This document shows, one piece after another, positions 8,070-16,493 of a DNA stretch of 64,000 nt (its first letter is position 1; every line of letters begins with the position of its first letter). A model generated the notes under the pieces. That model worked only from the letters and a program-made list of their open reading frames with translations, ran no database searches and was not told where the DNA came from. The stretch is from Arthrobacter oryzae (GTDB taxonomy: Bacteria; Actinomycetota; Actinomycetes; Actinomycetales; Micrococcaceae), in NCBI RefSeq assembly GCF_030718995.1, contig NZ_CP132204.1, positions 2,418,001-2,482,000 of the forward strand, written 5' to 3'. A program made the position numbers and the translations under genes.

Positions 8070-8568
8070 TCTGCCGGTGTCCAGCGAAGAAATCCCGGAG
8101 CAGCGTGGCACACTCCTGCTCACGGACTCCTGCGTAGACCTCCACCCAGTGGTTGAGGCGGCGTTCACGAAGAATGTCGAACACCGAGCCGGCGGCACCC
8201 GCTTTCTCGTCCCATGCCCCGAAGACCACCCGAGGAATCCGTGCCAGGACAATGGCTCCGGCGCACATGGCGCAGGGCTCCAGGGTCACCACAAGGGTGC
8301 AGTCCGCCAGCCTCCAGCCGTCACCTGGCGTACCGCCCCGGGCACCGATTTCCTGCAGCCGGGCGGCCGCCTCACGGATAGCCACCATTTCGGCGTGCGC
8401 GGTGGGGTCGCCGTGCGCCTCCCGTTCGTTCCTCCCGGTTCCCAGGACATCGCCGTCGGGACCGATGACGACGGCGCCGATCGGCACGTCCTCGGTGCCC
8501 AGCGCCCGCCGCGCTTCCGCGAGGGCAAGGCCCATCCACTGGGCATGGCGCGGCTCCGGGGAAGTCAT
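8062..8568 (-). CDS. tadA: tRNA-specific adenosine deaminase
   Basis: 168 aa. The cytidine/deoxycytidylate deaminase-type zinc site is complete: HAE (H58, catalytic E60) and PCAMC (C99, C102). The family deaminates A34 of tRNA-Arg(ACG) to inosine; that substrate tRNA is encoded in this same window at 27377-27450. The ATG at 8568 is directly preceded by a TATCAT hexamer and a 6-nt gap, implying a leaderless transcript. Nucleobase deaminases share the fold, but length and the DVPIGAVV start favour TadA. Confidence 0.92.
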   Translation of the reverse strand: MTSPEPRHAQWMGLALAEARRALGTEDVPIGAVVIGPDGDVLGTGRNEREAHGDPTAHAEMVAIREAAARLQEIGARGGTPGDGWRLADCTLVVTLEPCAMCAGAIVLARIPRVVFGAWDEKAGAAGSVFDILRERRLNHWVEVYAGVREQECATLLRDFFAGHRQIS

Positions 8569-8574
8569 GGCTCA

Positions 8575-8608
8575 ATGATAGTTTCGAAGATACGGCAGGC
8601 GCAGGCAA
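8575..8608 (-). promoter_or_regulatory. predicted SigA-type promoter of tadA (leaderless)
   Basis: On the minus strand TTGCCT (8603-8608) and TATCAT (8575-8580) are separated by 18 nt, and the -10 hexamer ends 6 nt before the tadA ATG. Initiation about 7 nt after the -10 would start the RNA at the ATG. Prediction from sequence only. Confidence 0.6.
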
Positions 8609-8611
8609 CGG

Positions 8612-9409
8612 ATGAGCTTGGGAGACGACGTGAAGACCTTTACTGACCACTTCAACGATCGGTGGGGGCGGTGGGTCATGCCTTACGCGGCCCTCTGGAT
8701 CACCATGCTGGTTGGCGGTGTGATCGTTGTGACCCTGGCGTTCCTGGGCGCCGAGGTCTACGACGACGTGGTGGACGAGGCCGGACTCGCCAACCTCGAC
8801 AAGCCTGCGCTTGCGCTGTCAGAGGACCTGAGGACCCCGTGGCTGAATTCCGCCGTCACTGCCTTCACCAACGTTGGCGGCGGGATCGGCATGCCGATCG
8901 TCGGCAGCGTCCTGACGGCGTGGCTGACGTTCGCCGGACGCACCTGGCGCCCCCTCATCCTGGTGGGCGGTGCAGCGGCTGCTTCGGTCAGCGCCACCAC
9001 GTTTGGCAAGAAGCTCGTTGGCCGCACCCGCCCCGACCATACAGACGCCGTGCCGCCCTACGAAGATTCGCCGTCGTTCCCCAGCGGGCATACGCTCAAC
9101 ACCACCGTCGTGATCGGGCTGGTGGTCTACCTGGCGTGCCTCCAGATCCAGCGGACCATTGCGCGGGTGTCCATGATCACGGCTGGCTCCCTGTTCATCA
9201 TTGCCATGGGGCTGAGCAGGGTGTTCCTTGGCCATCACTGGCTGACGGATGTGATCGCCGGGTGGCTCCTTGGCCTCGCCTGGGTGGGCATAGTGATCCT
9301 GGCCCACAGGCTCTTCCACCACATCCGGCACCGCGAGCACGCAGGACCGGCGCCGACGTTCGACCACCCGGTACTCCGGGAGGAACCGGGTGCGCACCGC
9401 AGCGGGTGA
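8612..9409 (+). CDS. PAP2-family membrane phosphatase
   Basis: 265 aa from the ATG at 8612; a GTG at 8630 has a better-placed GGGAGACG ribosome site and may be the real start. The three phosphatase motifs are present: KKLVGRTRP, PSFPSGHT and SRVFLGHHWLTD. About five membrane helices are visible. Family enzymes dephosphorylate membrane lipids such as phosphatidic acid, PGP or undecaprenyl diphosphate at the membrane surface. It is divergent from tadA and followed by upp after 12 nt, though upp seems to have its own promoter. Confidence 0.9.
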   Translation: MSLGDDVKTFTDHFNDRWGRWVMPYAALWITMLVGGVIVVTLAFLGAEVYDDVVDEAGLANLDKPALALSEDLRTPWLNSAVTAFTNVGGGIGMPIVGSVLTAWLTFAGRTWRPLILVGGAAAASVSATTFGKKLVGRTRPDHTDAVPPYEDSPSFPSGHTLNTTVVIGLVVYLACLQIQRTIARVSMITAGSLFIIAMGLSRVFLGHHWLTDVIAGWLLGLAWVGIVILAHRLFHHIRHREHAGPAPTFDHPVLREEPGAHRSG

Positions 9410-9415
9410 TAGTTT
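9407..9415 (+). promoter_or_regulatory. predicted extended -10 promoter of upp
   Basis: TGA-TAGTTT forms an extended -10 element ending 6 nt before the upp ATG, the same spacing as at tadA. No convincing -35 is seen. The element overlaps the last codons of the PAP2 gene. Confidence 0.5.
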
Positions 9416-9421
9416 TGACGC

Positions 9422-10057
9422 ATGCGCACACTCGTCGTGGACCACCCGCTGGTCGCTCACAAGCTAACCGTTCTGCGGGACAAAAACACCCCCTCCCCGG
9501 TCTTCCGGCAACTCACCGAGGAGCTTGTCACGCTCCTTGCCTATGAGGCCACCCGGGACGTCCGCACCGAGCCCGTCACCATCGAAACTCCCGTCAGCAC
9601 AACAGTGGGCACCGCGTTCACCAAGCCCACGCCGCTGGTGGTTCCCATCCTCCGCGCAGGCCTGGGCATGCTCGAGGGCATGACCAAGCTCGTGCCCACG
9701 GCCGAGGTCGGCTTCCTGGGGATGGCCCGTGACGAGGAAACCCTGGACATCATCACCTACGCCGAGCGCCTCCCCGAGGACCTCACGGACCGGCAGATCT
9801 TCGTCCTGGACCCTATGCTCGCCACCGGCGGCACGCTGCGCGAAGCCATCAAGTTCCTCTTTAAGCGGGGCGCCTCGGACGTGACGTGCATCTGCCTCCT
9901 GGCCGCACCCGAGGGACTGGCCAAGCTTGAGGAAGAGCTCTCCGAGGCCAACGTGACCATCGTCCTGGCGTCCATTGACGAGAAGCTCAACGAGAAGTCC
10001 TATATCGTGCCCGGGCTCGGCGACGCCGGAGACCGCCTTTACGGCATCGCCGGCTAG
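9422..10057 (+). CDS. upp: uracil phosphoribosyltransferase
   Basis: 211 aa, family length. Motifs: PILRAGLGM and the PRPP-binding loop [12 protein letters not shown], plus the C-terminal [12 protein letters not shown] uracil-binding segment. It makes UMP from uracil and PRPP in pyrimidine salvage in the cytoplasm. No Shine-Dalgarno sequence precedes the ATG, in agreement with a leaderless start. Confidence 0.97.
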   Translation: MRTLVVDHPLVAHKLTVLRDKNTPSPVFRQLTEELVTLLAYEATRDVRTEPVTIETPVSTTVGTAFTKPTPLVVPILRAGLGMLEGMTKLVPTAEVGFLGMARDEETLDIITYAERLPEDLTDRQIFVLDPMLATGGTLREAIKFLFKRGASDVTCICLLAAPEGLAKLEEELSEANVTIVLASIDEKLNEKSYIVPGLGDAGDRLYGIAG

Positions 10058-10152
10058 TTTCCGGCTGACGCCGCCGGACGTCGCCGGCTGACGTCGCCGC
10101 CGGAGGCGGGCGCCTCTTCCCGTTTCCGGCGGCCGCAGCTAGCCTGTGGCCC

Positions 10153-10530
10153 ATGGACTGGAAACTTGAACTGGTGTTCGTCCCGGTGTCCGATGTGGAC
10201 CGGGCCAAGGATTTTTACGTCAACAAGGTGGGCTTCAACGCCGACTTCGACGAACGTCCCATGGATGGCATCCGCTTCGTCCAGCTGACCCCACCCGGCT
10301 CGGCCTGTTCCATCGCCATTGGCGAGGGCCTCAGTGATGCTCCTCCTGGCACTGCCCCCAACCTCCAGATGGTGGTGGGGGACATCCGGGCGGCGCACCA
10401 ACAGCTGAAGGAAAACGGAGTGGACGTCAGCGACATCGACATCCAGGACTGGGGACACTTCGTCTACTTCGCCGATCCCGACGGCAACAAGTGGGCAGTC
10501 CAGTACCTGCCCAACCGCCCGAACGGCTAA
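10153..10530 (+). CDS. VOC-family (glyoxalase/bleomycin resistance-like) protein
   Basis: 125 aa with the two beta-alpha-beta-beta-beta halves of a VOC fold: WKLELVFVPVSDVDRAKDFY at the start and a C-terminal HFVYFADPDGNKW motif. Members bind a metal and act as lyases, dioxygenases or drug-binding proteins; the substrate is unknown. A TAGCCT hexamer ends 7 nt before the ATG and no ribosome site is seen, so it is probably leaderless. Confidence 0.85.
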   Translation: MDWKLELVFVPVSDVDRAKDFYVNKVGFNADFDERPMDGIRFVQLTPPGSACSIAIGEGLSDAPPGTAPNLQMVVGDIRAAHQQLKENGVDVSDIDIQDWGHFVYFADPDGNKWAVQYLPNRPNG

Positions 10531-10575
10531 GTCACACAATCCTCCGCCGCCGCCAGGTGGGGGAGGATGGAAGGC

Positions 10576-11280
10576 ATGAGCTTTCATCCCGACGCCACCG
10601 CCCCGGCCGCCCGCGCATCATCCGCCGCCACCCTGACCGCGCGCGCAGTACTGTTCGACATGGACGGAACGCTGGTTGATTCCACGGCGATTGTGGAGCA
10701 GGTGTGGGGCGAATTCGCGGCCCGGTACGGCCTGGATATCGCCGAGATCCTCCGTACCTCGCACGGTGTCCAGGCCGGGGATACGGTGCGGCGGTTTGCG
10801 CCTCCAGGCACTGACGTTGTGGCCTTGACCGCCGAACTCGGCGCCATGGAGCGGGTTCGCACCGAAGGAATCGTCGCCCTGCCCGGCGCCGCTGAACTGC
10901 TGCGCAGCCTCCCGGTGGATGCCGTGGCGCTGGTGACTTCAGCGGACCGGATCCTGGCGGATATCCGGATGGGTGCCGCGGGCCTGGCCATGCCGGCCAC
11001 CGCCGTCACGGCCGACCTTGTCACCCGGGGCAAGCCGCACCCGGAAGGCTACCTCCGTGCCGCCGAACTGCTCGGCGTGGACCCGGCCGATGCTGTGGTT
11101 TTTGAGGACGCTCCCGCAGGGATTGCCGCCGGACTTGCCGCCGGGATCCGGACCGTTGCCATCGGGACCAACACCGGTCCGTTGCCGGACGGCGTTCTGC
11201 ACCTGCCCGATTACTCCGCGGTGTCCGTGGCAGTGGACGTGGACGACGCCGGAGCCAGGGCGATCCGCTTCCGGTTCTGA
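10576..11280 (+). CDS. HAD-superfamily (subfamily IA) sugar-phosphatase-like hydrolase
   Basis: 234 aa from the ATG at 10576, placed 9 nt after a GGGAGG ribosome site; the ATG at 10567 touches that site and is less likely. Motif I is FDMDGTLVDS, motif II VTSA, motif III lysine in GKPHPEGY and motif IV VVFEDAPAG. The helical cap sequence after motif I resembles 2-deoxyglucose-6-phosphate or other sugar phosphatases. A short Ala-rich N-terminal extension precedes the domain. It dephosphorylates a small phosphorylated metabolite; the substrate is inferred only by class. Confidence 0.88.
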   Translation: MSFHPDATAPAARASSAATLTARAVLFDMDGTLVDSTAIVEQVWGEFAARYGLDIAEILRTSHGVQAGDTVRRFAPPGTDVVALTAELGAMERVRTEGIVALPGAAELLRSLPVDAVALVTSADRILADIRMGAAGLAMPATAVTADLVTRGKPHPEGYLRAAELLGVDPADAVVFEDAPAGIAAGLAAGIRTVAIGTNTGPLPDGVLHLPDYSAVSVAVDVDDAGARAIRFRF

Positions 11281-11364
11281 CGGCTAAACGGCTCTTCGGT
11301 GGTCCGGCTCTGCTTGGTCAAGTACTCTCAGGAGGGACGGATGACTCTATCTTGGGGGGATAGG

Positions 11365-11733
11365 ATGACCGAGATTCCAATTGACGGCGCCCGGGGCACC
11401 GTGGAACTGCGACACGGCGTTTTACATGTGCGGTGGATTCCAGACCTGGCCATCTGCGAGGAAGCGGCTGTGGCCGTCATGTCGGCCGTCAACGAGCTGA
11501 GCCGCGGGCGTTCGTTTCCGATGCTGGTGGACATGGCTGCGACGGCGTCCATGAGCCGCGGTGCCCGGCGTGTTTTTGCCCGTCCCAGTTCGGTGGCAAA
11601 GGTGGCGCTCCTCGGAGCATCCCCGGTGGACCGCACAATCGCCAACTTCTTCCTCGGTATTCACGCTCCTGCGGCTCCGACGCGGTACTTCACCTGTGCG
11701 AAGGAAGCCATGGGTTGGCTTAAGGAGGCTTAG
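11365..11733 (+). CDS. STAS/SEC14-like small cytoplasmic protein
   Basis: 122 aa from the ATG at 11365, preceded by GGGGGATAGG; an in-frame ATG at 11341 with GAGGGACGG is also possible. The pattern TVELRHGVLHVRWIPD, then a helical region and FPMLVDM, then SRGARRVFARP resembles the single-domain STAS/SEC14-like proteins common in Arthrobacter. I do not know a reaction for it. No partner kinase or anti-sigma gene is adjacent, so a regulatory role is only suggested by the fold. It converges on the GT2 gene. Confidence 0.6.
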   Translation: MTEIPIDGARGTVELRHGVLHVRWIPDLAICEEAAVAVMSAVNELSRGRSFPMLVDMAATASMSRGARRVFARPSSVAKVALLGASPVDRTIANFFLGIHAPAAPTRYFTCAKEAMGWLKEA

Positions 11734-11755
11734 GCGCTAAAACCAGCGATGGTGT

Positions 11756-12661
11756 TCACCGGGCCAGTCCCGAGCGAAGCGCTGCTACGGGAATGCGGCC
11801 GCCGGCCAGGTTCCGGGTGAGGCGGACGATGCCGCGCAGGTCGGCGAGGGCCGTCTGCACGAGATCCACGCCGGCGTCGGCAGCGCTTGCCCAGTCCACA
11901 GGGACCTCGTGCACACGGAGTCCGCATCGTTCGGCAAGGACAAGGAGTTCGGTGTCGAAGAACCACTCATCGTCCGCAGTGTAGGGAAGAATGTGCCGGC
12001 CAAGATCTGCGCGGATGGCCTTGAAACCGCATTGCGCATCGCTGAAACGTGCTCCCATCAGCACATACAGGAGAAGGTTGTAGCTGCGGGAAATGAACGC
12101 CCGCCAGCGTCCGCGGACCACCCGGGACGTCCGCGCCAGCCGGGTTCCAGCCGCCACATCCGAATGTCCGGAAAGCAGCGGAGCCACCAGCGGAGCGAGC
12201 GCGGCGAGGTCGGTGGAAAGATTCACGTCCATGTAGGCCAGCACGGGGGAAGGCGAGTCCAGCCACACAGTGCGCAGGGCGTTTCCCCGGCCCCTGGCGG
12301 ACAGCCGGACAACCGCGACTTCACGGAGTTCCCGAGCCACACGCTCGGCGGCTTGGAGGGTGCCGTCGGTGCTGGCATTGTCCGCCACGGTAATCCGGAA
12401 GGGGTACGGAAAAGTGGCGAGCAGGTAGGCGTGCAGCCGCCTCAACGACGGCTCCACATCCTGTTGCTCGTTGAACACCGGGATGACCACATCCAGGACC
12501 GGGATGTCGGTTCCTGCTGCTGCCATGGCCCGTGTGTCAACAGGGGAACGGCGGATGGATCCCGGTCCGGGAAGCATCGGTGCCCTTTCGTGCGAGGCAT
12601 CGACGGCGGCCCGCGGGTGCGGGCGCGGCAGGGTTCCCGTGGCCTGGTGTGTGAGCGTCAT
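11756..12661 (-). CDS. GT2-family glycosyltransferase (dolichyl-phosphate sugar synthase-like)
   Basis: 301 aa. After a poorly conserved 50-residue N-terminal extension, the GT-A core shows VLDVVIPVFNEQQDVEPSL, DNASTDGT and the acidic metal site YMDVNLSTD. The AQCGFKA and DDEWFFDTELL segments are those of polyprenyl-phosphate mannose/glucose synthases. Such enzymes charge a lipid carrier with sugar at the inner membrane face for cell-wall glycan or protein glycosylation. No C-terminal membrane segment is present, so it would be a soluble or peripheral enzyme. Confidence 0.88.
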   Translation of the reverse strand: MTLTHQATGTLPRPHPRAAVDASHERAPMLPGPGSIRRSPVDTRAMAAAGTDIPVLDVVIPVFNEQQDVEPSLRRLHAYLLATFPYPFRITVADNASTDGTLQAAERVARELREVAVVRLSARGRGNALRTVWLDSPSPVLAYMDVNLSTDLAALAPLVAPLLSGHSDVAAGTRLARTSRVVRGRWRAFISRSYNLLLYVLMGARFSDAQCGFKAIRADLGRHILPYTADDEWFFDTELLVLAERCGLRVHEVPVDWASAADAGVDLVQTALADLRGIVRLTRNLAGGRIPVAALRSGLAR

Positions 12662-12788
12662 GGTTCAACAATGGGGCCGCTGCATTTGAAGGATTTAGGC
12701 CAAAGCTGTGCACCTGCTGTGGAGTTGCCGGAGGCCCCGAATCCGCATGGATTCGAGGCCTCCGGTAAAACGGGACAAGCCGGCTGGC

Positions 12789-13577
12789 TTAGTACCAGTT
12801 GTTGGCGTAGTGGAAGTTCAGGGCATCGCAGGGGGAACCGTACCGTTCCTTAACGTAGTTCAGGCCCCAGTTGATCTGCGTGCGGAAGTTGGTGCGGTAG
12901 TCCGCTCCGGCACTGGCCATCTTTTCGGCCGGCAGGGACTGGACAACGCCGTACGCGCCGCTGCTGGGATTGGTCGCCGTGGTCTTCCAGTCGGATTCCT
13001 TGGTCCACAGCGTGACCAGGCACTGCATCTGGTCGGCAGCCCAGCCGTAGCTTCCGAGCTGCGAAGCGGCATATGCCTGGGCCGCCGCGGGGTCGTCAAC
13101 TGCAACGGGCGGTGCAGGGGCAGGGGCAGGCGCGGGTTCGGGAGCCGGTGCAGGGGCAGGCGCAGGTGCGGCTGCCTCCGGTGCGGCCTCAGGAGCCTCC
13201 TGCTCTGCCGTCTTTTCCTCTGACGATTGCGGAGTCACGCTGACGGAGGCCGGGGCTGGCATGGCGGATACCAGGATTTTTTCGAATGCGAGCTTCGACT
13301 CGATATCGGCCGAGGTTGATGCGCTTTCAGCACCTGAGGCCGATGTTGAGGGCGCTGTGGGCTCGGAAGCCTGGCCGGCGGCGCCGACACCAATCAGCAC
13401 GGCGCAGGCCGTGGCCACTACTGCGGCCCGGCGGCCGGACCCCTGCAGGCCGGCGGTGAACCGGGACGGCGGGGATGCCTTGGTAGCCGGTTCGGCGCGG
13501 TGGCGTGACCGTGCCGCAGGCGCTGCAGCGTTGGCGGAGTTTGTATCAGGGCATACTTCTGGCGTGGATTCAGTCAT
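12789..13577 (-). CDS. secreted lytic-transglycosylase-like protein under c-di-AMP riboswitch control
   Basis: 262 aa. A long basic N-terminus leads to one hydrophobic export segment (about 50-70), then an Ala/Pro-repeat linker (about 120-155), then a C-terminal domain of about 105 residues with AASQLGSYGWAADQMQCL, the likely catalytic Glu in TKESDW, and an INWGLNYVKERYG segment, as in small actinobacterial transglycosylase-SLT proteins. It would cleave peptidoglycan glycan strands outside the membrane. GAGAGG lies 5 nt before the ATG, at the very 3' end of the riboswitch. The two domain cysteines could form a disulfide. Confidence 0.82.
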   Translation of the reverse strand: MTESTPEVCPDTNSANAAAPAARSRHRAEPATKASPPSRFTAGLQGSGRRAAVVATACAVLIGVGAAGQASEPTAPSTSASGAESASTSADIESKLAFEKILVSAMPAPASVSVTPQSSEEKTAEQEAPEAAPEAAAPAPAPAPAPEPAPAPAPAPPVAVDDPAAAQAYAASQLGSYGWAADQMQCLVTLWTKESDWKTTATNPSSGAYGVVQSLPAEKMASAGADYRTNFRTQINWGLNYVKERYGSPCDALNFHYANNWY

Positions 13578-13585
13578 GGTTGCCT

Positions 13586-13765
13586 CTCGATGCCGGCGGA
13601 GTTAGCTGTCGGGTTCGGATGAGGTCACACCCGGCCGCACGGAACTTCACGTGTCGGCTTCACCCCAAGGGCTGCTGCTGCAGCATGCCCGGAGACCTGG
13701 GTCCCCCGCCTCTGCCTGATCATGAGGAAATCCGGGTAGCGGCAGAGTTTGGCGTCCATCCGGAT
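13586..13765 (-). promoter_or_regulatory. ydaO/yuaA-type c-di-AMP riboswitch
   Basis: Reading the minus strand from about 13765, the conserved blocks of the actinobacterial ydaO class appear in order: AACTCTGCCG, GGCAGAGGCGGGGGACCCA, TTGGGGTGAAGCCGAC and, near the gene, GAACCCGACAGCTAACTCCGCCGGC. AACTCTGCC pairs with GGCAGAG. The element ends just before the ribosome site of the transglycosylase-like gene. This riboswitch class binds c-di-AMP and normally turns expression off; in actinobacteria it often precedes cell-wall hydrolase (rpf, NlpC, SLT) genes. The remaining 136 nt upstream (to 13901) probably holds the promoter. Confidence 0.88.
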
Positions 13766-13901
13766 ATGCGGCCCGAACGATGGCCGCACCCTAAAAACCG
13801 TACAGGAGATCGGCGCTTAAGTCACATTTCGGTAACGAGGATCACGTGTGCGGCGCGTTGACTTGCGCTGGAACTGACTGCGCAGCGCTGCCGGCGCGGG
13901 G

Positions 13902-15434
13902 CTAGGCTGCCGCAGGTTCGCCAGGGAGGCGCAACGCGAATTCCGTACGGCCCGGGCGGGAGTTCACCTCCACGGTGCCGCCGTGTGCCTCCACGATCGA
14001 CTGCACAATCGACAGTCCAAGTCCGCTGGTTCCCTCGGCGGCCGCGGCCCCGCCAACACCAGGTGCCGATGCGGCTCCGGCCGGGCTGGTGCGCGCGGCG
14101 TCCGCCCGGGCAAACCTGGCGAAGACCCGGTCCACGAATTCCGGCGGGATCCCCGCCCCGTTATCCGTCACGGTCAGCACGGCACTGCCGTCGGCCGACC
14201 TCATCACCCCGGTGACCACCGTGGTTCCAGGGTCCGTGTGCTTGCGGGCGTTGGATAGGAGGTTGGCCAGCACCTGATGCAGCTGTTTGGCGTCCCCGCG
14301 GACCACCACGGGCTCATCGGGCAGTTCGAGCTGCCAGATGCGGTCCGGTGCCATGACCTTCTCGTCGCTGACAGTTTCCACCGCCAGCTGCGTCAGGTCC
14401 ACATCGCTGATCTTGAGCGGCTGGCCTTCATCCAGCCGGGCCAGGAGCAGGAGGTCCTCCACCAGTGTGGTCATCCGTTCGGACTGGCTCTGCACCCTGG
14501 CGAGGGACTTCTTGCCGTCCGGGGTGAAGTCCTCGGTCATCCGCATGAGTTCCGTGTAGCCGCGGATGGCGGTGAGCGGCGTGCGCAGTTCGTGCGATGC
14601 GTCGGCCACGAACTGGCGCACCTTGGTCTCGCTCTGCTGCCGTGCCTCCAGGGCTTTGGCGACGTTGTCCAGCATGAGGTTCAGCGCGTGGCCCACGCTG
14701 CCCACTTCAGTTCCGGGATGGGCGTTCGACGGCGGCACGCGCACCGCAAGTGCCACCTCGCCGGCGTCGAGCGGCAGCTGGGAAACCTGCGTGGCCACTT
14801 CGGACAGCTGTTCGAGCGGTTTCATGGTCCGGCGGATCAGCACCGTTCCTGCCATGCCGATCAGGACCAGCCCGCCGAGGGAAACGAACACAAAGGTCCA
14901 CACCAGTGAGCTGAGCGTGTTCTGCTTTTCGGCGAGGGGGAGGCCGGTGACGATCACATCTCCATACGGGGCTTCCACCGCCACCAGGCGGTAGGACCCG
15001 GTGGACAGGGTCCGGTCAACGGGCACTCCGTCGTGTTCGAGCGCCAACAGGACCTGGTCATCCGCGGGGGACAGGGATGCGCGGGTAGCGTCACTGGCCA
15101 GGAAGCCGGAACTGCTGACGTTCCCGTCATCGATGCGGGCGAACAGGGTGCCGATCCCCTGGCCCCGTGCATCCAGGGGATCGGGCCTGTTGCTGGGGTT
15201 GCCCTGCGGCGGACGGCCGAAATCACTGGACCGCCGGGATGCCTCCGTGAGCTGCTTGTCCAGCTGCTGCGTCAGGAACGAATCCATGGAGGCGTAGCTG
15301 AAGAGACCCACCGCCCCGCAAATGGCAACAAGCAGTGCCATGGCCACCAGGACCAGGCGGGTGCGCAGGTGCCAGGTCGAAGGATCAAGCCAGCGGCGGC
15401 GGTCGCGGCGGATTTCACCCGAGAGGGTGGGCAC
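13902..15434 (-). CDS. two-component sensor histidine kinase
   Basis: 510 aa. Order: membrane helix about 25-47, extracytoplasmic sensor about 48-175, second helix about 178-200, HAMP about 201-262, HisKA dimerisation domain with phospho-acceptor H281 in ASHELRTPL, and HATPase domain with the N-box, DNGAGIP and TSGLGLSIV. The insert between the G-boxes (about 445-470) is Ala/Gly rich. The GTG start is 3 nt after the stop of the response regulator, so the pair is an operon. It autophosphorylates in response to an envelope signal that cannot be identified; overall resemblance is to TcrY/TrcS-type actinobacterial kinases. Confidence 0.93.
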   Translation of the reverse strand: MPTLSGEIRRDRRRWLDPSTWHLRTRLVLVAMALLVAICGAVGLFSYASMDSFLTQQLDKQLTEASRRSSDFGRPPQGNPSNRPDPLDARGQGIGTLFARIDDGNVSSSGFLASDATRASLSPADDQVLLALEHDGVPVDRTLSTGSYRLVAVEAPYGDVIVTGLPLAEKQNTLSSLVWTFVFVSLGGLVLIGMAGTVLIRRTMKPLEQLSEVATQVSQLPLDAGEVALAVRVPPSNAHPGTEVGSVGHALNLMLDNVAKALEARQQSETKVRQFVADASHELRTPLTAIRGYTELMRMTEDFTPDGKKSLARVQSQSERMTTLVEDLLLLARLDEGQPLKISDVDLTQLAVETVSDEKVMAPDRIWQLELPDEPVVVRGDAKQLHQVLANLLSNARKHTDPGTTVVTGVMRSADGSAVLTVTDNGAGIPPEFVDRVFARFARADAARTSPAGAASAPGVGGAAAAEGTSGLGLSIVQSIVEAHGGTVEVNSRPGRTEFALRLPGEPAAA

Positions 15435-15437
15435 CGC

Positions 15438-16178
15438 TCAATCCGCCGGTTTGATGACGTAGCCCGCGCCGCGGACAGTGTGGATCATCGGCGGGTGCGT
15501 GGCATCCACCTTCTTGCGCAGGTAGGAAATGTAGAGTTCCACGATGTTCGCCTGGCCGCCGAAGTCGTAGTCCCACACGCGGTCAAGGATCTGGGCCTTG
15601 CTGACCACGCGCTTGGGGTTTTCCATCAGGTAGCGGAGGAGTTCGAACTGAGTGGCCGTGAGCTGCAGTTCCTCCCCGGCCCGGGTGACTTCGCGGGTGT
15701 CGATATTGAGCACGAGGTCGCCCACCACCAGTTCAGCGGTGTCCATGGCGGCCGCTCCGGAACGCTGGACCAGCCGGTGCAGGCGGAGGAGCACTTCTTC
15801 CATGCTGAAGGGCTTGGTGACATAGTCGTCCCCGCCGGCGGCCAGGCCGAGGATGCGGTCCTGGACGGCGTCCTTCGCAGTCAGGAAGAGCGCAGGCACC
15901 TCCGGCGCGAAGGCGCGGATCCTGGTGAGCAGCTCAACGCCGTCGAACCCGGGGAGCATCACATCCAGCACCAGGACATCCGGGCGGAACTCCTTGGCCA
16001 GTTTCACAGCTTCGGGGCCGTCCCCTGCGACAGCAACGGACCAGCCTGCCATGCGCAGGCCCATGCTCATGAGCTCGGAGAGGCTGGGTTCGTCGTCAAC
16101 CACCAGGGCGCGGATGGGGGAGCCGTCCGGATGAGTGAGCTGGGGAAGGTTGTTAGTCATGGAGTGCGAAGTGGCCAT
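15438..16178 (-). CDS. OmpR/PhoB-family response regulator
   Basis: 246 aa. Receiver domain about 22-135 with acidic pocket VVDDE, phospho-acceptor D72 in LVLDVMLPG and the conserved Lys in VTKPFS. The winged-helix DNA-binding domain follows (about 148-243), ending HTVRGAGYVIKPAD. The gene is first in the operon with the adjacent kinase. The start used is the ATG at 16178; an internal Met at residue 7 is an alternative. Confidence 0.94.
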   Translation of the reverse strand: MATSHSMTNNLPQLTHPDGSPIRALVVDDEPSLSELMSMGLRMAGWSVAVAGDGPEAVKLAKEFRPDVLVLDVMLPGFDGVELLTRIRAFAPEVPALFLTAKDAVQDRILGLAAGGDDYVTKPFSMEEVLLRLHRLVQRSGAAAMDTAELVVGDLVLNIDTREVTRAGEELQLTATQFELLRYLMENPKRVVSKAQILDRVWDYDFGGQANIVELYISYLRKKVDATHPPMIHTVRGAGYVIKPAD

Positions 16179-16235
16179 GGGACAACTCTCCGATCTGCGG
16201 TTTAGCCGGCGCTATGGGGATCCTGTGGGCCAGCT

Positions 16236-16493
16236 GTGAATCCCAGCCTAGCGAGCTGGACGCACCCGCGGGCCCCCTTCCCGGCCGGTTCGGCTGCACT
16301 GGACTCGGATGTGGCGGTGAGCAATCAGCAGCAAAGGCGCCAGCAGGCTGGCGGAGCCTCCGCCAGCACCCTGACCGTGGCTGACATCGTGAGCGGCGCC
16401 AAGGTAAGAATCGTGGCCTCGAAGGACGCCGAGAGCTTCCCGGCCGAGTCCGTCCGGCTGGTGGCTGCGACGCTGACGGGCCAGTCCAACTGA
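16236..16493 (+). pseudogene. possible remnant of a secreted-protein gene
   Basis: An 85-codon frame whose last 40 residues (TLTVADIVSGAKVRIVASKD and onward) look like the C-terminal beta-rich repeat of DUF5666-like periplasmic proteins, while the first half looks like random coding. No ribosome site or signal peptide is seen. Its position directly upstream and divergent from the response regulator suggests the decayed remainder of a gene once next to the two-component system. It could equally be non-coding. Confidence 0.3.

Noticed and set aside
10030-10145. GCCGGCTGACG-type repeats after upp as a terminator or repeat family
   Set aside because: Short, irregular and GC-rich without a stable single hairpin or T-run; probably sequence bias.
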